Assembly (NCBI RefSeq): GCF_036663835.1
Contig: NZ_JAXOJT010000002.1
Location: forward strand, 1,045,501 to 1,109,500
Direction of reading: 5' to 3'
Length of the DNA stretch: 64,000 bases
Source: Sphingomonas sp. LT1P40
GTDB taxonomy: Bacteria; Pseudomonadota; Alphaproteobacteria; Sphingomonadales; Sphingomonadaceae
The notes under the pieces were generated by a model. The model had not been told where the DNA came from. It searched no databases and saw nothing but the letters and a program-made list of their open reading frames with translations. This document shows, piece after piece, positions 26,451 to 35,548 of the stretch; positions within the stretch are counted from its first letter, which is position 1, and each line of letters starts with the position of its first letter. The position numbers were made by a program, and so were the translations under genes.

Positions 26451-26522
26451 TTATTTTACCGCTTGTGTCGTGCGATACTGCTCGGCGGGGACCGGTTCGA
26501 GCCAAGTGACATTCTGACCCTC
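26451..26522 (-). pseudogene. C-terminal remnant of a cupin ((R)-mandelonitrile lyase-like) gene
   Basis: About 22 codons ending in TAA read GQNVTWLEPVPAEQYRTTQ plus AVK. This resembles the C-terminus of cupin proteins related to (R)-mandelonitrile lyase (a tail like VDWMEHVTDEQYRR, recalled, not searched). No start or cupin core precedes it; the sequence runs directly into a LysR fragment on the opposite strand. Confidence 0.45.
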
Positions 26523-27060
26523 GGCGCGCTCCGACATCCATGTCGAACTGTCGCTCGATTCCGGTTTCCGCGACATCGTTGCCGACCGCTACGATGCGGG
26601 CGTGCGGCTGGGCGAGGCATTGGAGCAGGACATGATCGCGGTGCGGATCGGGCCGGATCTGCGCATGGCGATGGTGGGATCGCCCGATTATTTCGAGCGC
26701 TATCCCATGCCGCATGAGCCGCGCGATCTGACCGGTCACAACTGCATCAACCTGCGCTTTTCCAGCGGTGCCTTTTATGCATGGGAGCTGGAAAAAGACG
26801 GGCGCGAGCAGCGGGTGCGGGTGATGGGGCAGCTGGCGTTCAACAGCATGTCGCTGATCGTGCGCGCCGCCACTGCCGGGCTGGGGCTGGCGTGTGTGAT
26901 GGAGGATCGGGTCGCGGCGCAGCTGGCGGACGGGCGGCTGGTGCGGGTAATGGCGGACTGGTTGCCGCCGTTTGACGGCTATCATCTTTATTATCCCAGC
27001 CGTCGTCAGCCTTCGGCGGCATTCGCCTTGGTCGTGGATGCGCTGCGCTATCGTGCTTAG
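26518..27060 (+). pseudogene. Truncated LysR-family regulator (substrate-binding domain only)
   Basis: About 180 codons of a LysR effector-binding domain (SDIHVELSLDSGFRDIVAD, DAGVRLGE, IRLGPDL-like segments, ATAGLGLACVMEDRVA, LYYPSRRQPSAAF) with no N-terminal helix-turn-helix. An in-frame TGA at 26515 stops the frame just before the homology starts, so the first 110-120 residues of a normal 300-residue LysR are gone. A GTG at 26602 could still give 152 residues, but without DNA binding. Its stop overlaps the GH43 gene end. Confidence 0.75.
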
Positions 27061-28649
27061 GGGAGCGCCGCGAACGTGAAGTTGCTGAATCGCGCCTCGC
27101 CCAGGCCCGCCGAATAGAGGCCGGGGCGGAGCATCAGGAAGCCGCCACGGACATTATGGTGATAGCCCGAGACCTCCATGCCGCGGTCGAAACGCTTCCA
27201 CGTTTTTCCGCCGTCGCCGCTGGTGTCATACGTCACGATGTGGCGGTTGTTGGTGACGCGCATCCGCATTTTTCGGCCGTGCGGGTTGGCCGGGCGGGCA
27301 CGCTCGATGCCATATTGGTGGGTGACGAAACGCTCGCCGTCGAAGCCGAGGCCGCAATAGAGTTTCTCGTCGTAGAACAGGATTAGGCCTGCGACCCCGC
27401 CGGGCGCGATTTGGATGTCGCATTCGAATCTATAGGCCGGGTCACCGGCGATCAGCAGCAACGGGGAAGAGGTCGAGGGGGCGGCACCGCGTGCCTTCAG
27501 CACCAGCGAGCCCTTGTCGATGCGCGCGCGGCCGCGTTCGTCGGGGGCAGGCTTGAAGAAATTCCATTTGGTGCCGATCGCCAGCGTCTTGAAGTCGTCC
27601 GACAGCGCCATGCCGTGCGGGCCTGTCGCCACGCCGCCCTTGGGCTTGGCGATGGGTTGCGACAGGTCGCCGCCCTTCATGCGGAACCAGCCATCGTCGG
27701 TCCACTCTACGGGATCGAGCAGTGCCTGACGGCCCAGCGTCCAGTATCCGTTCTCGAACCCGTGATAGACGCTCCACCAGTCGCCGCCCGGTCCCTCGAC
27801 CAATGTCGCATGCCCGCGCGACCACCATTTCTCGCTTAGTGAGGTGGTGCGGACCAGCGGGTTGTTCGGGCAATTCTCCCACGGACCGTTGATGGATTTC
27901 GAGCGCGCGGCGATGACCATGTGGCCGGTCGGCGGACCCGCCGTGCCGCCAACGGCGGTAACCATGTAGAACCAGCCATTGTGGCGGGTGATTTTGGGGC
28001 CTTCAGGCGCAAAGCCCTCGACAACCCAGTCGGCGGGATAGCGCCACGGATCGTAGACATGCTCCGGCTCCGAAACGCAGCTGAGGCCGTCGTCGGACAG
28101 GCGCACGCGGTCGCCGCCCGACAGGAACAGCCAGCGTGAACCGTCCTCACCCACCGCATGGCCGGGGTCGATATGGTTTGGCAGGTTGAGGTCGACCGGC
28201 TCGCTCCACGGTCCCTCGATCTTGTCGGCCCAGATCACCCAGCTGGTGTTCGGCCCCTTGGTCGGGATGTAGAGATAGAAGCGCCCCTTGTGCTTGCACA
28301 ATTCGGGCGCCCACACCGACCCGATATTCTTCGTCAGCGCCGCGCCGACGGGACGCCAGTTGATCAGGTCGCGCGAGTGCCAGATGACCAGACCCGGATA
28401 GGAATCGAAGGTCGAGAAGGTCATGTAATAGTCGGCCCCGTCCTTCAGGATCGTCGGATCGGGATGGTCACCGGCCATCAACGGGTTGAGAAAGCGCCCG
28501 TCGCCCAGATCGGGAATGCGCTGATTGTCGAAGCCGCGTTTCCAGTCGGGGGCAGGGGCGGCGGCGGGCGAGGCCTCTACGCCGGGAATCAGCAGGGTGC
28601 CGCTGCCAGCGAGCGCAGTTCCCATCAGGTTGCGGCGGGTCAACTGCAT
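27057..28649 (-). CDS. Exported GH43-family glycosidase
   Basis: A 530-residue enzyme with a Tat-like signal (TRRNLMGTALAGSG). The five-bladed GH43 domain starts with GDHPDPTILKDGADYY (Asp64 probable base) and covers roughly residues 50-335; the C-terminal 190 residues look like a beta-sandwich of the DUF1349/GH43-associated type. Such enzymes remove arabinose or xylose from pectin and hemicellulose side chains. It is the last gene of the TonB receptor-esterase-GH43 unit controlled by a LacI-type operator. Confidence 0.85.
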   Translation of the reverse strand: MQLTRRNLMGTALAGSGTLLIPGVEASPAAAPAPDWKRGFDNQRIPDLGDGRFLNPLMAGDHPDPTILKDGADYYMTFSTFDSYPGLVIWHSRDLINWRPVGAALTKNIGSVWAPELCKHKGRFYLYIPTKGPNTSWVIWADKIEGPWSEPVDLNLPNHIDPGHAVGEDGSRWLFLSGGDRVRLSDDGLSCVSEPEHVYDPWRYPADWVVEGFAPEGPKITRHNGWFYMVTAVGGTAGPPTGHMVIAARSKSINGPWENCPNNPLVRTTSLSEKWWSRGHATLVEGPGGDWWSVYHGFENGYWTLGRQALLDPVEWTDDGWFRMKGGDLSQPIAKPKGGVATGPHGMALSDDFKTLAIGTKWNFFKPAPDERGRARIDKGSLVLKARGAAPSTSSPLLLIAGDPAYRFECDIQIAPGGVAGLILFYDEKLYCGLGFDGERFVTHQYGIERARPANPHGRKMRMRVTNNRHIVTYDTSGDGGKTWKRFDRGMEVSGYHHNVRGGFLMLRPGLYSAGLGEARFSNFTFAALP

Positions 28650-28658
28650 CGAAAATTC

Positions 28659-29678
28659 CTAGACGAGGAGGCCGGTGGCCCAGCTTGTGAACAAATCCGG
28701 CCAGACCGCGACCGGCTTGCCGAGCGTCTTGCGCAGACCGAAGCCGTGACCGCCATGCGTGAACAGGTGCGTTTCAACCGGGATGCCCTTTGCCCGCATC
28801 GCGGCGCGCAACAGCAGGGCGTTTTCGACCGGCACGGTTTCGTCGTCCTCGGCATGGACGATGAAGGTTGGCGGGGCATTGGTTGGCACATTGAAATTCG
28901 GCGAATGCGCGCGTTCGAGATCGGCGGCCGCATTTTTGCCGATCAGCAATTCGCGGGAGCCGGGATGAGCATGCGGCGCGGTCATGCTGATGACGGGATA
29001 GATCGGCGCGGCGGCGGTGGGGCGCGCGGGCTGGCGATCTGCGGCATCGACGGCGTCATAGGTGCGCGTGTCGAAGCGGGTGAGCAGATCGGCGCAGAGA
29101 TGGCCGCCTGCCGAAAAGCCCATTGCGGCAACCCGCTGCGGATCGATGCCGTAATCGCGGGCGCGGTGGCGGATCAGGCGCATGGCGCGCTGCGCGTCGC
29201 TGAGCGCCACATTGGGACCGGCGGCCCAGCCTTCGCCGGGCAGGCGGTAGAAGAGCACGAATACGGTGAAACCGCGCGCCGCCAGCCAGCGGCCCATTTC
29301 ATACCCCTCCTTGTCCACCACCACCCAGCGATAGCCGCCGCCGGGCGCGATGAGCACCGCCGCGCCATTGGGACGCAGCGGGCGGAACACGACGAGGCGC
29401 GGGCGGGTAATGCCGAACACGGCACGGTCGGTGAGGTCGCGGTCGGTGCTGCGTTCGTTGACGGTCTCGATTGGCGGATTGGCGGGCATGCCCGGTGCGC
29501 CCTTTGGCCACAGGTCGATCGTCTCTACGGGGTCGGGAAGCCCCGCCGGCCCCGGTTTTCCGGTCATCGGCGCGGCAGTCTGGCCAAAAGCGGCGGAGGC
29601 GATTATCGCCCCGCCGCCCGCAGCGGTTAGAAAAGCACGGCGGCCCGGGTGGAGCGGTGCCCCACCCCGGTCCGCCAT
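28659..29678 (-). CDS. Exported alpha/beta-hydrolase esterase (acetylxylan-esterase-like)
   Basis: A 339-residue protein with a Tat-type leader (GRRAFLTAAGGG). Esterase motifs: oxyanion IAPGGGYRWV, nucleophile MGFSAGGHL (GxSxG), Asp in VHAEDDETVPVENA and His in THGGHGFGL. Relatives deacetylate xylan or pectin oligosaccharides, which fits the pectin cluster. The ATG at 29678 has a strong Shine-Dalgarno (GAGAGGGGGG); a GTG at 29696 would overlap the receptor stop by 4 bp. Confidence 0.82.
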   Translation of the reverse strand: MADRGGAPLHPGRRAFLTAAGGGAIIASAAFGQTAAPMTGKPGPAGLPDPVETIDLWPKGAPGMPANPPIETVNERSTDRDLTDRAVFGITRPRLVVFRPLRPNGAAVLIAPGGGYRWVVVDKEGYEMGRWLAARGFTVFVLFYRLPGEGWAAGPNVALSDAQRAMRLIRHRARDYGIDPQRVAAMGFSAGGHLCADLLTRFDTRTYDAVDAADRQPARPTAAAPIYPVISMTAPHAHPGSRELLIGKNAAADLERAHSPNFNVPTNAPPTFIVHAEDDETVPVENALLLRAAMRAKGIPVETHLFTHGGHGFGLRKTLGKPVAVWPDLFTSWATGLLV

Positions 29679-29692
29679 GCCCCCCCTCTCGG

Positions 29693-32545
29693 TCACATCT
29701 TGATCCGCGCACCCACCAGGATGGTGCGGCCAAAGTGGTTATTCTCGTAGTTGCGCAGCTCGTCGATATCGTTCCAGCGCTCACGATAGGCGTCGGTCAA
29801 ATTGGTGCCTTCGACCGAGACTTCGAGATAGTCGGTCAGCTTGTAACGGACCGAAGCATCGACATTGGTGATCGCCGAATAGCCCTCGAAAATATTGCCG
29901 GTCGCCGAACCGGCGTCGGTGAACGGCCCGCGATAGCTGACCGAAGCGCGGGCGCTGAACTTGCTGTCCTCGTAATAGAGGGTCGCGTTGTACTGACGCT
30001 TCGACAGGCCATAAAGCGTGTTCTCGCGCACCACGCTGGGCAGTGCGCCGCCGGGCACCGTCGCCGGACCCTGTTGCGTGTAGCTCGCGGTCGAATCGAC
30101 GAAGGTGGCGTTCACGATCCCGCCAAAGTTGGACAGGAAACCGGGCAGGAACTTGAAGGGCGCCTGGATCGCGATTTCCGCACCCTTCAGCGATGCGCCC
30201 GCACCATTGCCGGTGGTGGCGATCGTCCAGATCGGCTGCGACAGCGACGCCGGGTTCAGCGCAGCGGGCGACGACGGCGACAGCACCGACACCGGCAGGC
30301 CGGTCTCCGTGAAGGTGCCCGTCCGCGTGATGCCGACCGGGAAGCTCGACACGTCCTTTTTGAACAGCGCGACCGAGAAGATCGACTGCGGCGCGAAATA
30401 CCATTCCACCGCCAGATCGAAGCTGGTCGCGCGGAACGGGTCGAGGAACGGGTTACCGCTGGTGATGCGATAGTTGAAGCCGTCCGCCGAACCGCCGGGG
30501 GTAAGGTTGCCCAGCGAAGGTCGGGTCATCACCTTGGCAACTGCGCCGCGAACGATGATGCTCTCGGTTGGATAGAGCGCCAGGTTCACCGATGGCAGCC
30601 AGTCCTCATAATCGCGCTTCACCGTGGCGACCACGCCGCTGCTGATGCCATAGGACGTCTGGTCGGTGCGGACATAGCGGATGCCCGCATTCAGCGCATA
30701 GTCGATGCCCAGCGCATTGCCCTTGGCATCGAATTGCAGATAGCCGCCCTTGGTTTCTTCGGTCACGCCACGGTTGTTACCGGCGTCGATCCGTGCGGTG
30801 CGGCCATATAGGTTGGTAAAGGCAGTCGTCGCGTCCAGGTTCGGGATCAGCCACGATGTCGTCGTGCCAGCGGGCGCGTTCGATCCGCGTAGCGTGAACA
30901 CTTCCGACAGCGCCGACGTCACCGGGAAGCCATAGACCGCAGTCGGACCGAACAGCGAGGTGGGCGAGCAGGTGATCGTCCCCAGCACCAGATCGGCGCC
31001 GCCATTGCCGCACACCGCGGTGTCGCGGGTGAAGGCGGTCGCGTCGAAATTATACTTCCGCCAGACACCGCCGGCCTTGACCGTGAACCCCTCGACCACA
31101 TCCCATTCGGTGCGCAGTTGCGCGGTTTTGAACTGGTTGACGACAGCCGATGGGCGGTCGCGGATTTCGGCCAGCTGGAAATTGGCGGGGTTGGTTACGC
31201 TGGTGCCGAAGGTCAGCACCGGGCGAGTCATGTCGGTATAATTGTAGCTGTAACCCTGGGCATCGCGGTCGTCGAACACGACGGTCGTCTCGACCGGCAC
31301 CTGCGCGTCGGACTTGGAATAGCCGCCCAACAGCGTGAAGCGGAAGCTGTCGCCGATATCCTGATCCCAGCTGCCGCCGATCTGATAGAATTCGGTGTCG
31401 GTCTTTTTCAGGAAATGCTCGGTGCGGACCCAGGCGTCGTTGAGCGTCGCGGTAATCATGTTGCCGTTGCTGTCATAGGTCGGATTGACCACGTCGATCG
31501 AACGCTCGTTCGACCGCAGCAGGACTTCGCCCCATTTCTCGCGCCGGTCGGCCTTGAACTTGGAATAGAGGCCGTCGATCGACACCTTGGTCGCCTCGCT
31601 TGGCGACCACTGGATCGTGCCGGTCAGGCCCAGGCGCTCGCGCGAATGCGTGATTTCGCCATAGCGCGGGATGCGCGGATGAAAGGACAGCGCCGCCGCG
31701 TCGCATGCGGCGACGCGGCCCGGGGTGTAGACGCCGCCCGCATTGGGGGAGCCGATGCCGCTAACCGCCGTGGTCGTGAAGCAGGGCGTGCCGTTTACCG
31801 AATCGAAGCGCGCCTGCGCCCAGCGAACGGTGTTGTTGCCGATCTCGTTGGTCTTGCTCTTCTGGTAAGCGGCGGAGATCGAGACGCCGAGCGTGCCATC
31901 GGGCGACTTCCATCCGATCAGCCCGGCGACGCGTGGTCCCCAGGTTTCCGACAGGTCGTTATAGCTGGCCTGTCCGGCGGCGACGAAGGTGAAGCCTTCC
32001 TTGCCCGACAGCGGATTGCCGGTGTTCAGATCGACGACCGCGCCAAGCGAACCTTCGTCCAGCTCCGCCGAGGCGGTCTTGTGCACGACGATAGAATTGA
32101 ACAGCTCCGACGCGAACACGTTGAAATCGAACGAGCGATCGCGGTTCGATGCGGCACCGTCATGCGATGTCGTGATCGTCTCCAGCCCGTTGACGCGGAC
32201 GCGGGTGAATTGCGAGCTGAGACCGCGCACGGTGATCGAGCGCCCCTCGCCGCCGTCGCGCTGAATGGCGATGCCGGGGATGCGCTGAAGCGATTCGGCG
32301 AGGTTCTGGTCGGGGAATTTGGCGATGTCCTCGGCGACGATGGCGTCGACCGCGGCAACCGACTGGCGCTTGACGTTCAGCGCGGCGTCGAGCGAGGCGC
32401 GGAAGCCGGAGACGACGATCTCCTCGGCTTCCTCTTCGGGTGCCGGCTCGGCGGGCGCTTCCTGCGCCTGGGCAGCGGTAGCGATAACAAACACCGATGT
32501 GGCTGCAAGGAACCGGACGCCGGCGCGGCGGAGACTGACTCGCAT
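29693..32545 (-). CDS. TonB-dependent outer-membrane receptor, sugar-uptake type
   Basis: A 950-residue receptor: Sec signal ending AQAQ, TonB-box-like EEIVVSGFR, plug domain (AEDIAKFPDQNLAESLQRIPGIAI, TVRGLSSQFTRVRVNGLE, VVHKTASAELDEGSLGAVVDL) and a long beta-barrel. This is the TIGR01782 class used by sphingomonads and caulobacters for carbohydrates. In this locus it probably imports pectin oligosaccharides. The barrel ends in Met rather than the usual Phe. A LacI-type operator lies 28 bp upstream of the ATG. Confidence 0.92.
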   Translation of the reverse strand: MRVSLRRAGVRFLAATSVFVIATAAQAQEAPAEPAPEEEAEEIVVSGFRASLDAALNVKRQSVAAVDAIVAEDIAKFPDQNLAESLQRIPGIAIQRDGGEGRSITVRGLSSQFTRVRVNGLETITTSHDGAASNRDRSFDFNVFASELFNSIVVHKTASAELDEGSLGAVVDLNTGNPLSGKEGFTFVAAGQASYNDLSETWGPRVAGLIGWKSPDGTLGVSISAAYQKSKTNEIGNNTVRWAQARFDSVNGTPCFTTTAVSGIGSPNAGGVYTPGRVAACDAAALSFHPRIPRYGEITHSRERLGLTGTIQWSPSEATKVSIDGLYSKFKADRREKWGEVLLRSNERSIDVVNPTYDSNGNMITATLNDAWVRTEHFLKKTDTEFYQIGGSWDQDIGDSFRFTLLGGYSKSDAQVPVETTVVFDDRDAQGYSYNYTDMTRPVLTFGTSVTNPANFQLAEIRDRPSAVVNQFKTAQLRTEWDVVEGFTVKAGGVWRKYNFDATAFTRDTAVCGNGGADLVLGTITCSPTSLFGPTAVYGFPVTSALSEVFTLRGSNAPAGTTTSWLIPNLDATTAFTNLYGRTARIDAGNNRGVTEETKGGYLQFDAKGNALGIDYALNAGIRYVRTDQTSYGISSGVVATVKRDYEDWLPSVNLALYPTESIIVRGAVAKVMTRPSLGNLTPGGSADGFNYRITSGNPFLDPFRATSFDLAVEWYFAPQSIFSVALFKKDVSSFPVGITRTGTFTETGLPVSVLSPSSPAALNPASLSQPIWTIATTGNGAGASLKGAEIAIQAPFKFLPGFLSNFGGIVNATFVDSTASYTQQGPATVPGGALPSVVRENTLYGLSKRQYNATLYYEDSKFSARASVSYRGPFTDAGSATGNIFEGYSAITNVDASVRYKLTDYLEVSVEGTNLTDAYRERWNDIDELRNYENNHFGRTILVGARIKM

Positions 32546-32573
32546 TGAAACTTCCCCTCTCAATCGGTGCCCA

Positions 32574-32587
32574 TGACACCGGTGGCT
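32574..32587 (-). promoter_or_regulatory. LacI-type operator upstream of the TonB receptor
   Basis: TGACACCGGTGGCT: a perfect TGACACCGGT half of the palindrome TGACACCGGTGTCA with a degenerate second half, 28 bp before the receptor ATG. One of five copies in the hexuronate locus. The 312-bp gap to the next gene holds this site, a second operator and otherwise nothing I can assign. Confidence 0.65.
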
Positions 32588-32726
32588 ATTTGACGCCCGC
32601 CGCCCTGTGGCGACCGACGAAATTATCGTTGGGAGGGGTGCCGAAGCTGCGATTCGCAGCGAAATCAGCGTCATCCTCCCGTTTCCGCCGCGTTATCGCG
32701 GTCGTCCACCGTCAAGTTTGCTCTTG

Positions 32727-32740
32727 AGAAACCGGTGTCA
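32727..32740 (+). promoter_or_regulatory. LacI-type operator upstream of the ThuA-pectate lyase unit
   Basis: AGAAACCGGTGTCA: perfect ACCGGTGTCA half-site, 117 bp before the ATG of the ThuA-cupin gene. It faces the receptor operator 140 bp away across the divergent gap. Confidence 0.65.
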
Positions 32741-32857
32741 TAAGGACATTGTTCGGTTATCGCGTCCGTGTCAAGAAGGCGTCTGTAGCGGTAACATCCG
32801 GATTGCACCGCGATTGTAGCATGCGACCGAGAGCGAAACGGCGAGGGAGGGAGACGG

Positions 32858-33952
32858 ATGCGGCTGATTCTGCTGGCGCTGGGGATGTGGTTGCTGGCGG
32901 CCGCCGCGCCACCGCCGCCCACCCTCTTGATCTTCAGCCACACCACCGGCTTTCGTCACGAATCGATCGAACCGGCGATCGCGGCGATCACGCGGGCGGC
33001 ACAGGCGAAGGGGTATGCGGTTCGAGCCAGCGAGGATCCGGCGCTGTTCGACGATGTCACGCAGCTTCGCGGGTTCGCGGCAATCGTGCTGGTCAGCACG
33101 ACGACGAAGCCGAAAGAGCCGGCGAGCGAATGGCTGATCGGAAAACGCCGCGAGTCGCTGCAAGCCTTTGTGCGCGGCGGCGGCGGGATCGTCGGCGTGC
33201 ATGGCGCAGCGGATTCGCATTACGGCTGGGACTGGTATGGCCGGATGATCGGGGCGCGGTTCGCGCGGCATCCGGCGGGAACGCCGAAGGGGCGGGTGAC
33301 GCGCGCGGCGCTCGATCACCCGTCGATCCGCGATCTGCCCGCGACGTTCGAGTTGATCGACGAATGGTATTGGTACGACGATCTCGACCCGCGACTGCGG
33401 CCGCTGGTGATGCTCGACCCGGCTTCGATCGGCGAGAAGGGCGCAAACCCACGACCGCTGGCCTGGGCGCATGCGTTCGAGGGTGGGCGGGTTTTCTACA
33501 CCGGCCTGGGCCACACCGTCGAAGCGTGGTCCGATCCGCGCATCGTCGGGCATGTGATGGGCGGGATCGACTGGGCGATCGGGCAGGGCGCACGCCCGAT
33601 GGTCGTGGTCGATGAGGCCACCAAGCGCGTCGAAGAGCCGCCGCCGCACGGGAAGATCGGCATGAGCACCGCGTGGCGCATCACCGACGGGGTGCCGGGA
33701 CGGATGATGGAGTATCGCAAACGCGCGCTGCATCGCGGGGCAGCGATCGGCGTCCATCCGATCGATCACGACGAGGTTTATTCGGTCATGTCCGGCACGG
33801 GCGTGGTCGAATCCGATGGAGCCGTCGCGCCGCTGAAGGCCGGCATGACCGCCTATCTCTATACCGGCGCGCGCGTCGGCATTCGCCAGACCGGCCGTGC
33901 GCCGCTGGTGCTCATCATCAGCTATCCGCTTGAAAAGGTTCCTGTAAAATGA
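32858..33952 (+). CDS. Exported ThuA domain protein fused to a cupin
   Basis: A 364-residue protein with a Sec signal. Residues about 20-240 are a ThuA domain (LLIFSHTTGFRHESI, GGGGIVGVHGAAD, EWYWYDDL, GRVFYTGLGHTVEAW), a glutamine-amidotransferase-like fold often linked to sugar use. Residues about 265-360 form a cupin (HPIDHDEVYSVMSGTGVV). The two are in one open frame without interruption. AGGGAGGGAG precedes the ATG, and the stop overlaps the pectate lyase start (ATGA). No activity is known; a role in recognising or processing an oxidised sugar is a guess. Confidence 0.82.
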   Translation: MRLILLALGMWLLAAAAPPPPTLLIFSHTTGFRHESIEPAIAAITRAAQAKGYAVRASEDPALFDDVTQLRGFAAIVLVSTTTKPKEPASEWLIGKRRESLQAFVRGGGGIVGVHGAADSHYGWDWYGRMIGARFARHPAGTPKGRVTRAALDHPSIRDLPATFELIDEWYWYDDLDPRLRPLVMLDPASIGEKGANPRPLAWAHAFEGGRVFYTGLGHTVEAWSDPRIVGHVMGGIDWAIGQGARPMVVVDEATKRVEEPPPHGKIGMSTAWRITDGVPGRMMEYRKRALHRGAAIGVHPIDHDEVYSVMSGTGVVESDGAVAPLKAGMTAYLYTGARVGIRQTGRAPLVLIISYPLEKVPVK

Positions 33953-35529
33953 TTGCACGCCGCACCTTCCTCGCCGCCTCCGCCGCGATGGCCGCGCTCC
34001 CGCTTCAGGCCTGCGCGAAGACTGCGGATCGCACGCAGATCCTCGACACGATGAAGCGCGCGACGAAGTTCATGGTCGACAAAATCGCCTATCGCGGCGG
34101 CTATCTGTGGAGCTACCTCCCCGATCGTTCGCGCGTGTGGGGCGAGCTTGAGGCGCACAAGTCGATGGTGTGGGTGCAGCCGCCGGGGACGGCGACGATG
34201 GGGCATTTGTACCTCGACGCATGGCATGCGACCGGCGACGAGAGCTATTACGAGGCGGCGGCGCTGGCGGCGGGCGCGCTGATCGACGGGCAGTTGCCCA
34301 AGGGCGGCTGGCATTATTTCATCGATTTCGGCGGGGCTGAATCGACTCAGCGCTGGTACGACACGATCGGCAAGAATGCGTGGCGGCTGGAGGAATTTCA
34401 GCACCCATGGGGCAACGCCACCTTCGATGATGGCGGCACGGGCGAGGCGATCCGCTTCCTGACCCGAATCTTCGTGGCCAAGGGCGACGCGAAGTTCCGC
34501 CCCGGTCTCGACAAGGCGATCAACTTTGTTCTGGAGAGCCAGCTGGAGAATGGCGGCTGGCCGCAGCGTTGGCCGGGGGTCGCCGATGGCGGACTGCATG
34601 GGAAGCCCGATTATACCGGGCTCATCACCTTTAACGACGGCGTGATTGCCGACAATATCGACGTGCTGCTGACCTATCATCAGGCGATCGGCGATCCGCG
34701 CATTTTGCCCGCGATTCGGCGCGGCATGGATATTTATATCGCGTGCCAGCAGGCGGCTCCGCAAGCGGGCTGGGGACTGCAACACACATTCGACCTGAAG
34801 CCTGCGGGTGCGCGGACCTATGAGCCCAAGGCGCTCGTCACGCATACGACGGCGTCGAACATCGAGCAGTTGATGAGCTTTTACCGCCTGACCGGCGATG
34901 CGAAATATCTGGCGGGCATTCCGGCGGCGTTCGACTGGCTGGAGAGTGTGCGGCTGCCTGCGGAATTGCAGATTGGCGGGCGACAATTCCCGACCTTTGT
35001 CGAGATTGGCAGCAACAAGCCGCTGTTCGTCCACCGGCGCGGATCGAATGTCGTGAATGGCGAATATTATGCCGATTATGACGCGGCGAACACGATCGGC
35101 CATTACAATGCCCGCCGGTCGATCGACGTGCCGAAACTGCGCGCCGAATATGCCAAGCTGAAGGCGATGCCGGGGGCAGAGGCGGCGAAGGATTCACCAC
35201 TGTTGAAAGAGCGTCAGCCGCTCAAGAAACTGTGGCTGGCCGAGGTCGATCCGGGGTCCGACAAGAACAGCGTGAAGGACGGGATGGACGCCCCCGCTTT
35301 GGCCGCTGCGCTGAATGCAGAGGGTTGGTGGCCGACCCAGCTTCAGTCGATGAGCCACCCCTATACTGCCGACGGATCGGCGACCATCACACCTGGGGAC
35401 TATCGCTCGACCGATGTCGGCGACATCACCGATACCTCGCCATTCGACACCGAGGACGGGCCGGTCGCCATCTCGACTGGCACCTTCATCAATCATATGA
35501 TAACACTAATGAAAGCGCTTCAAGCGTGA
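33949..35529 (+). CDS. Exported pectate lyase, PelA/Pel-15E family
   Basis: A 526-residue enzyme with a Tat-type leader (ARRTFLAASAAMA). It has the alpha/alpha-toroid pectate lyase pattern of TIGR02474 (PL10-related): GGYLWSYLPDRSRVWGE, VQPPGTATMGH, NATFDDGGTGEAIRFL and LESQLENGGWPQRWPG. It should cleave polygalacturonate by beta-elimination outside the cytoplasm, giving unsaturated oligogalacturonides for the TonB receptor and for KduI/KduD. It is coupled to the ThuA-cupin gene. Confidence 0.9.
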   Translation: MIARRTFLAASAAMAALPLQACAKTADRTQILDTMKRATKFMVDKIAYRGGYLWSYLPDRSRVWGELEAHKSMVWVQPPGTATMGHLYLDAWHATGDESYYEAAALAAGALIDGQLPKGGWHYFIDFGGAESTQRWYDTIGKNAWRLEEFQHPWGNATFDDGGTGEAIRFLTRIFVAKGDAKFRPGLDKAINFVLESQLENGGWPQRWPGVADGGLHGKPDYTGLITFNDGVIADNIDVLLTYHQAIGDPRILPAIRRGMDIYIACQQAAPQAGWGLQHTFDLKPAGARTYEPKALVTHTTASNIEQLMSFYRLTGDAKYLAGIPAAFDWLESVRLPAELQIGGRQFPTFVEIGSNKPLFVHRRGSNVVNGEYYADYDAANTIGHYNARRSIDVPKLRAEYAKLKAMPGAEAAKDSPLLKERQPLKKLWLAEVDPGSDKNSVKDGMDAPALAAALNAEGWWPTQLQSMSHPYTADGSATITPGDYRSTDVGDITDTSPFDTEDGPVAISTGTFINHMITLMKALQA

Positions 35530-35548
35530 GGTAGAAGCAGGAGACGGC

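Noticed and set aside
26491..26500. ACCGGTT-like match to the LacI operator near the LysR scar
   Set aside because: Only the core ACCGGT matches, without GTCA or TGAC flanks, and it lies inside a gene remnant.
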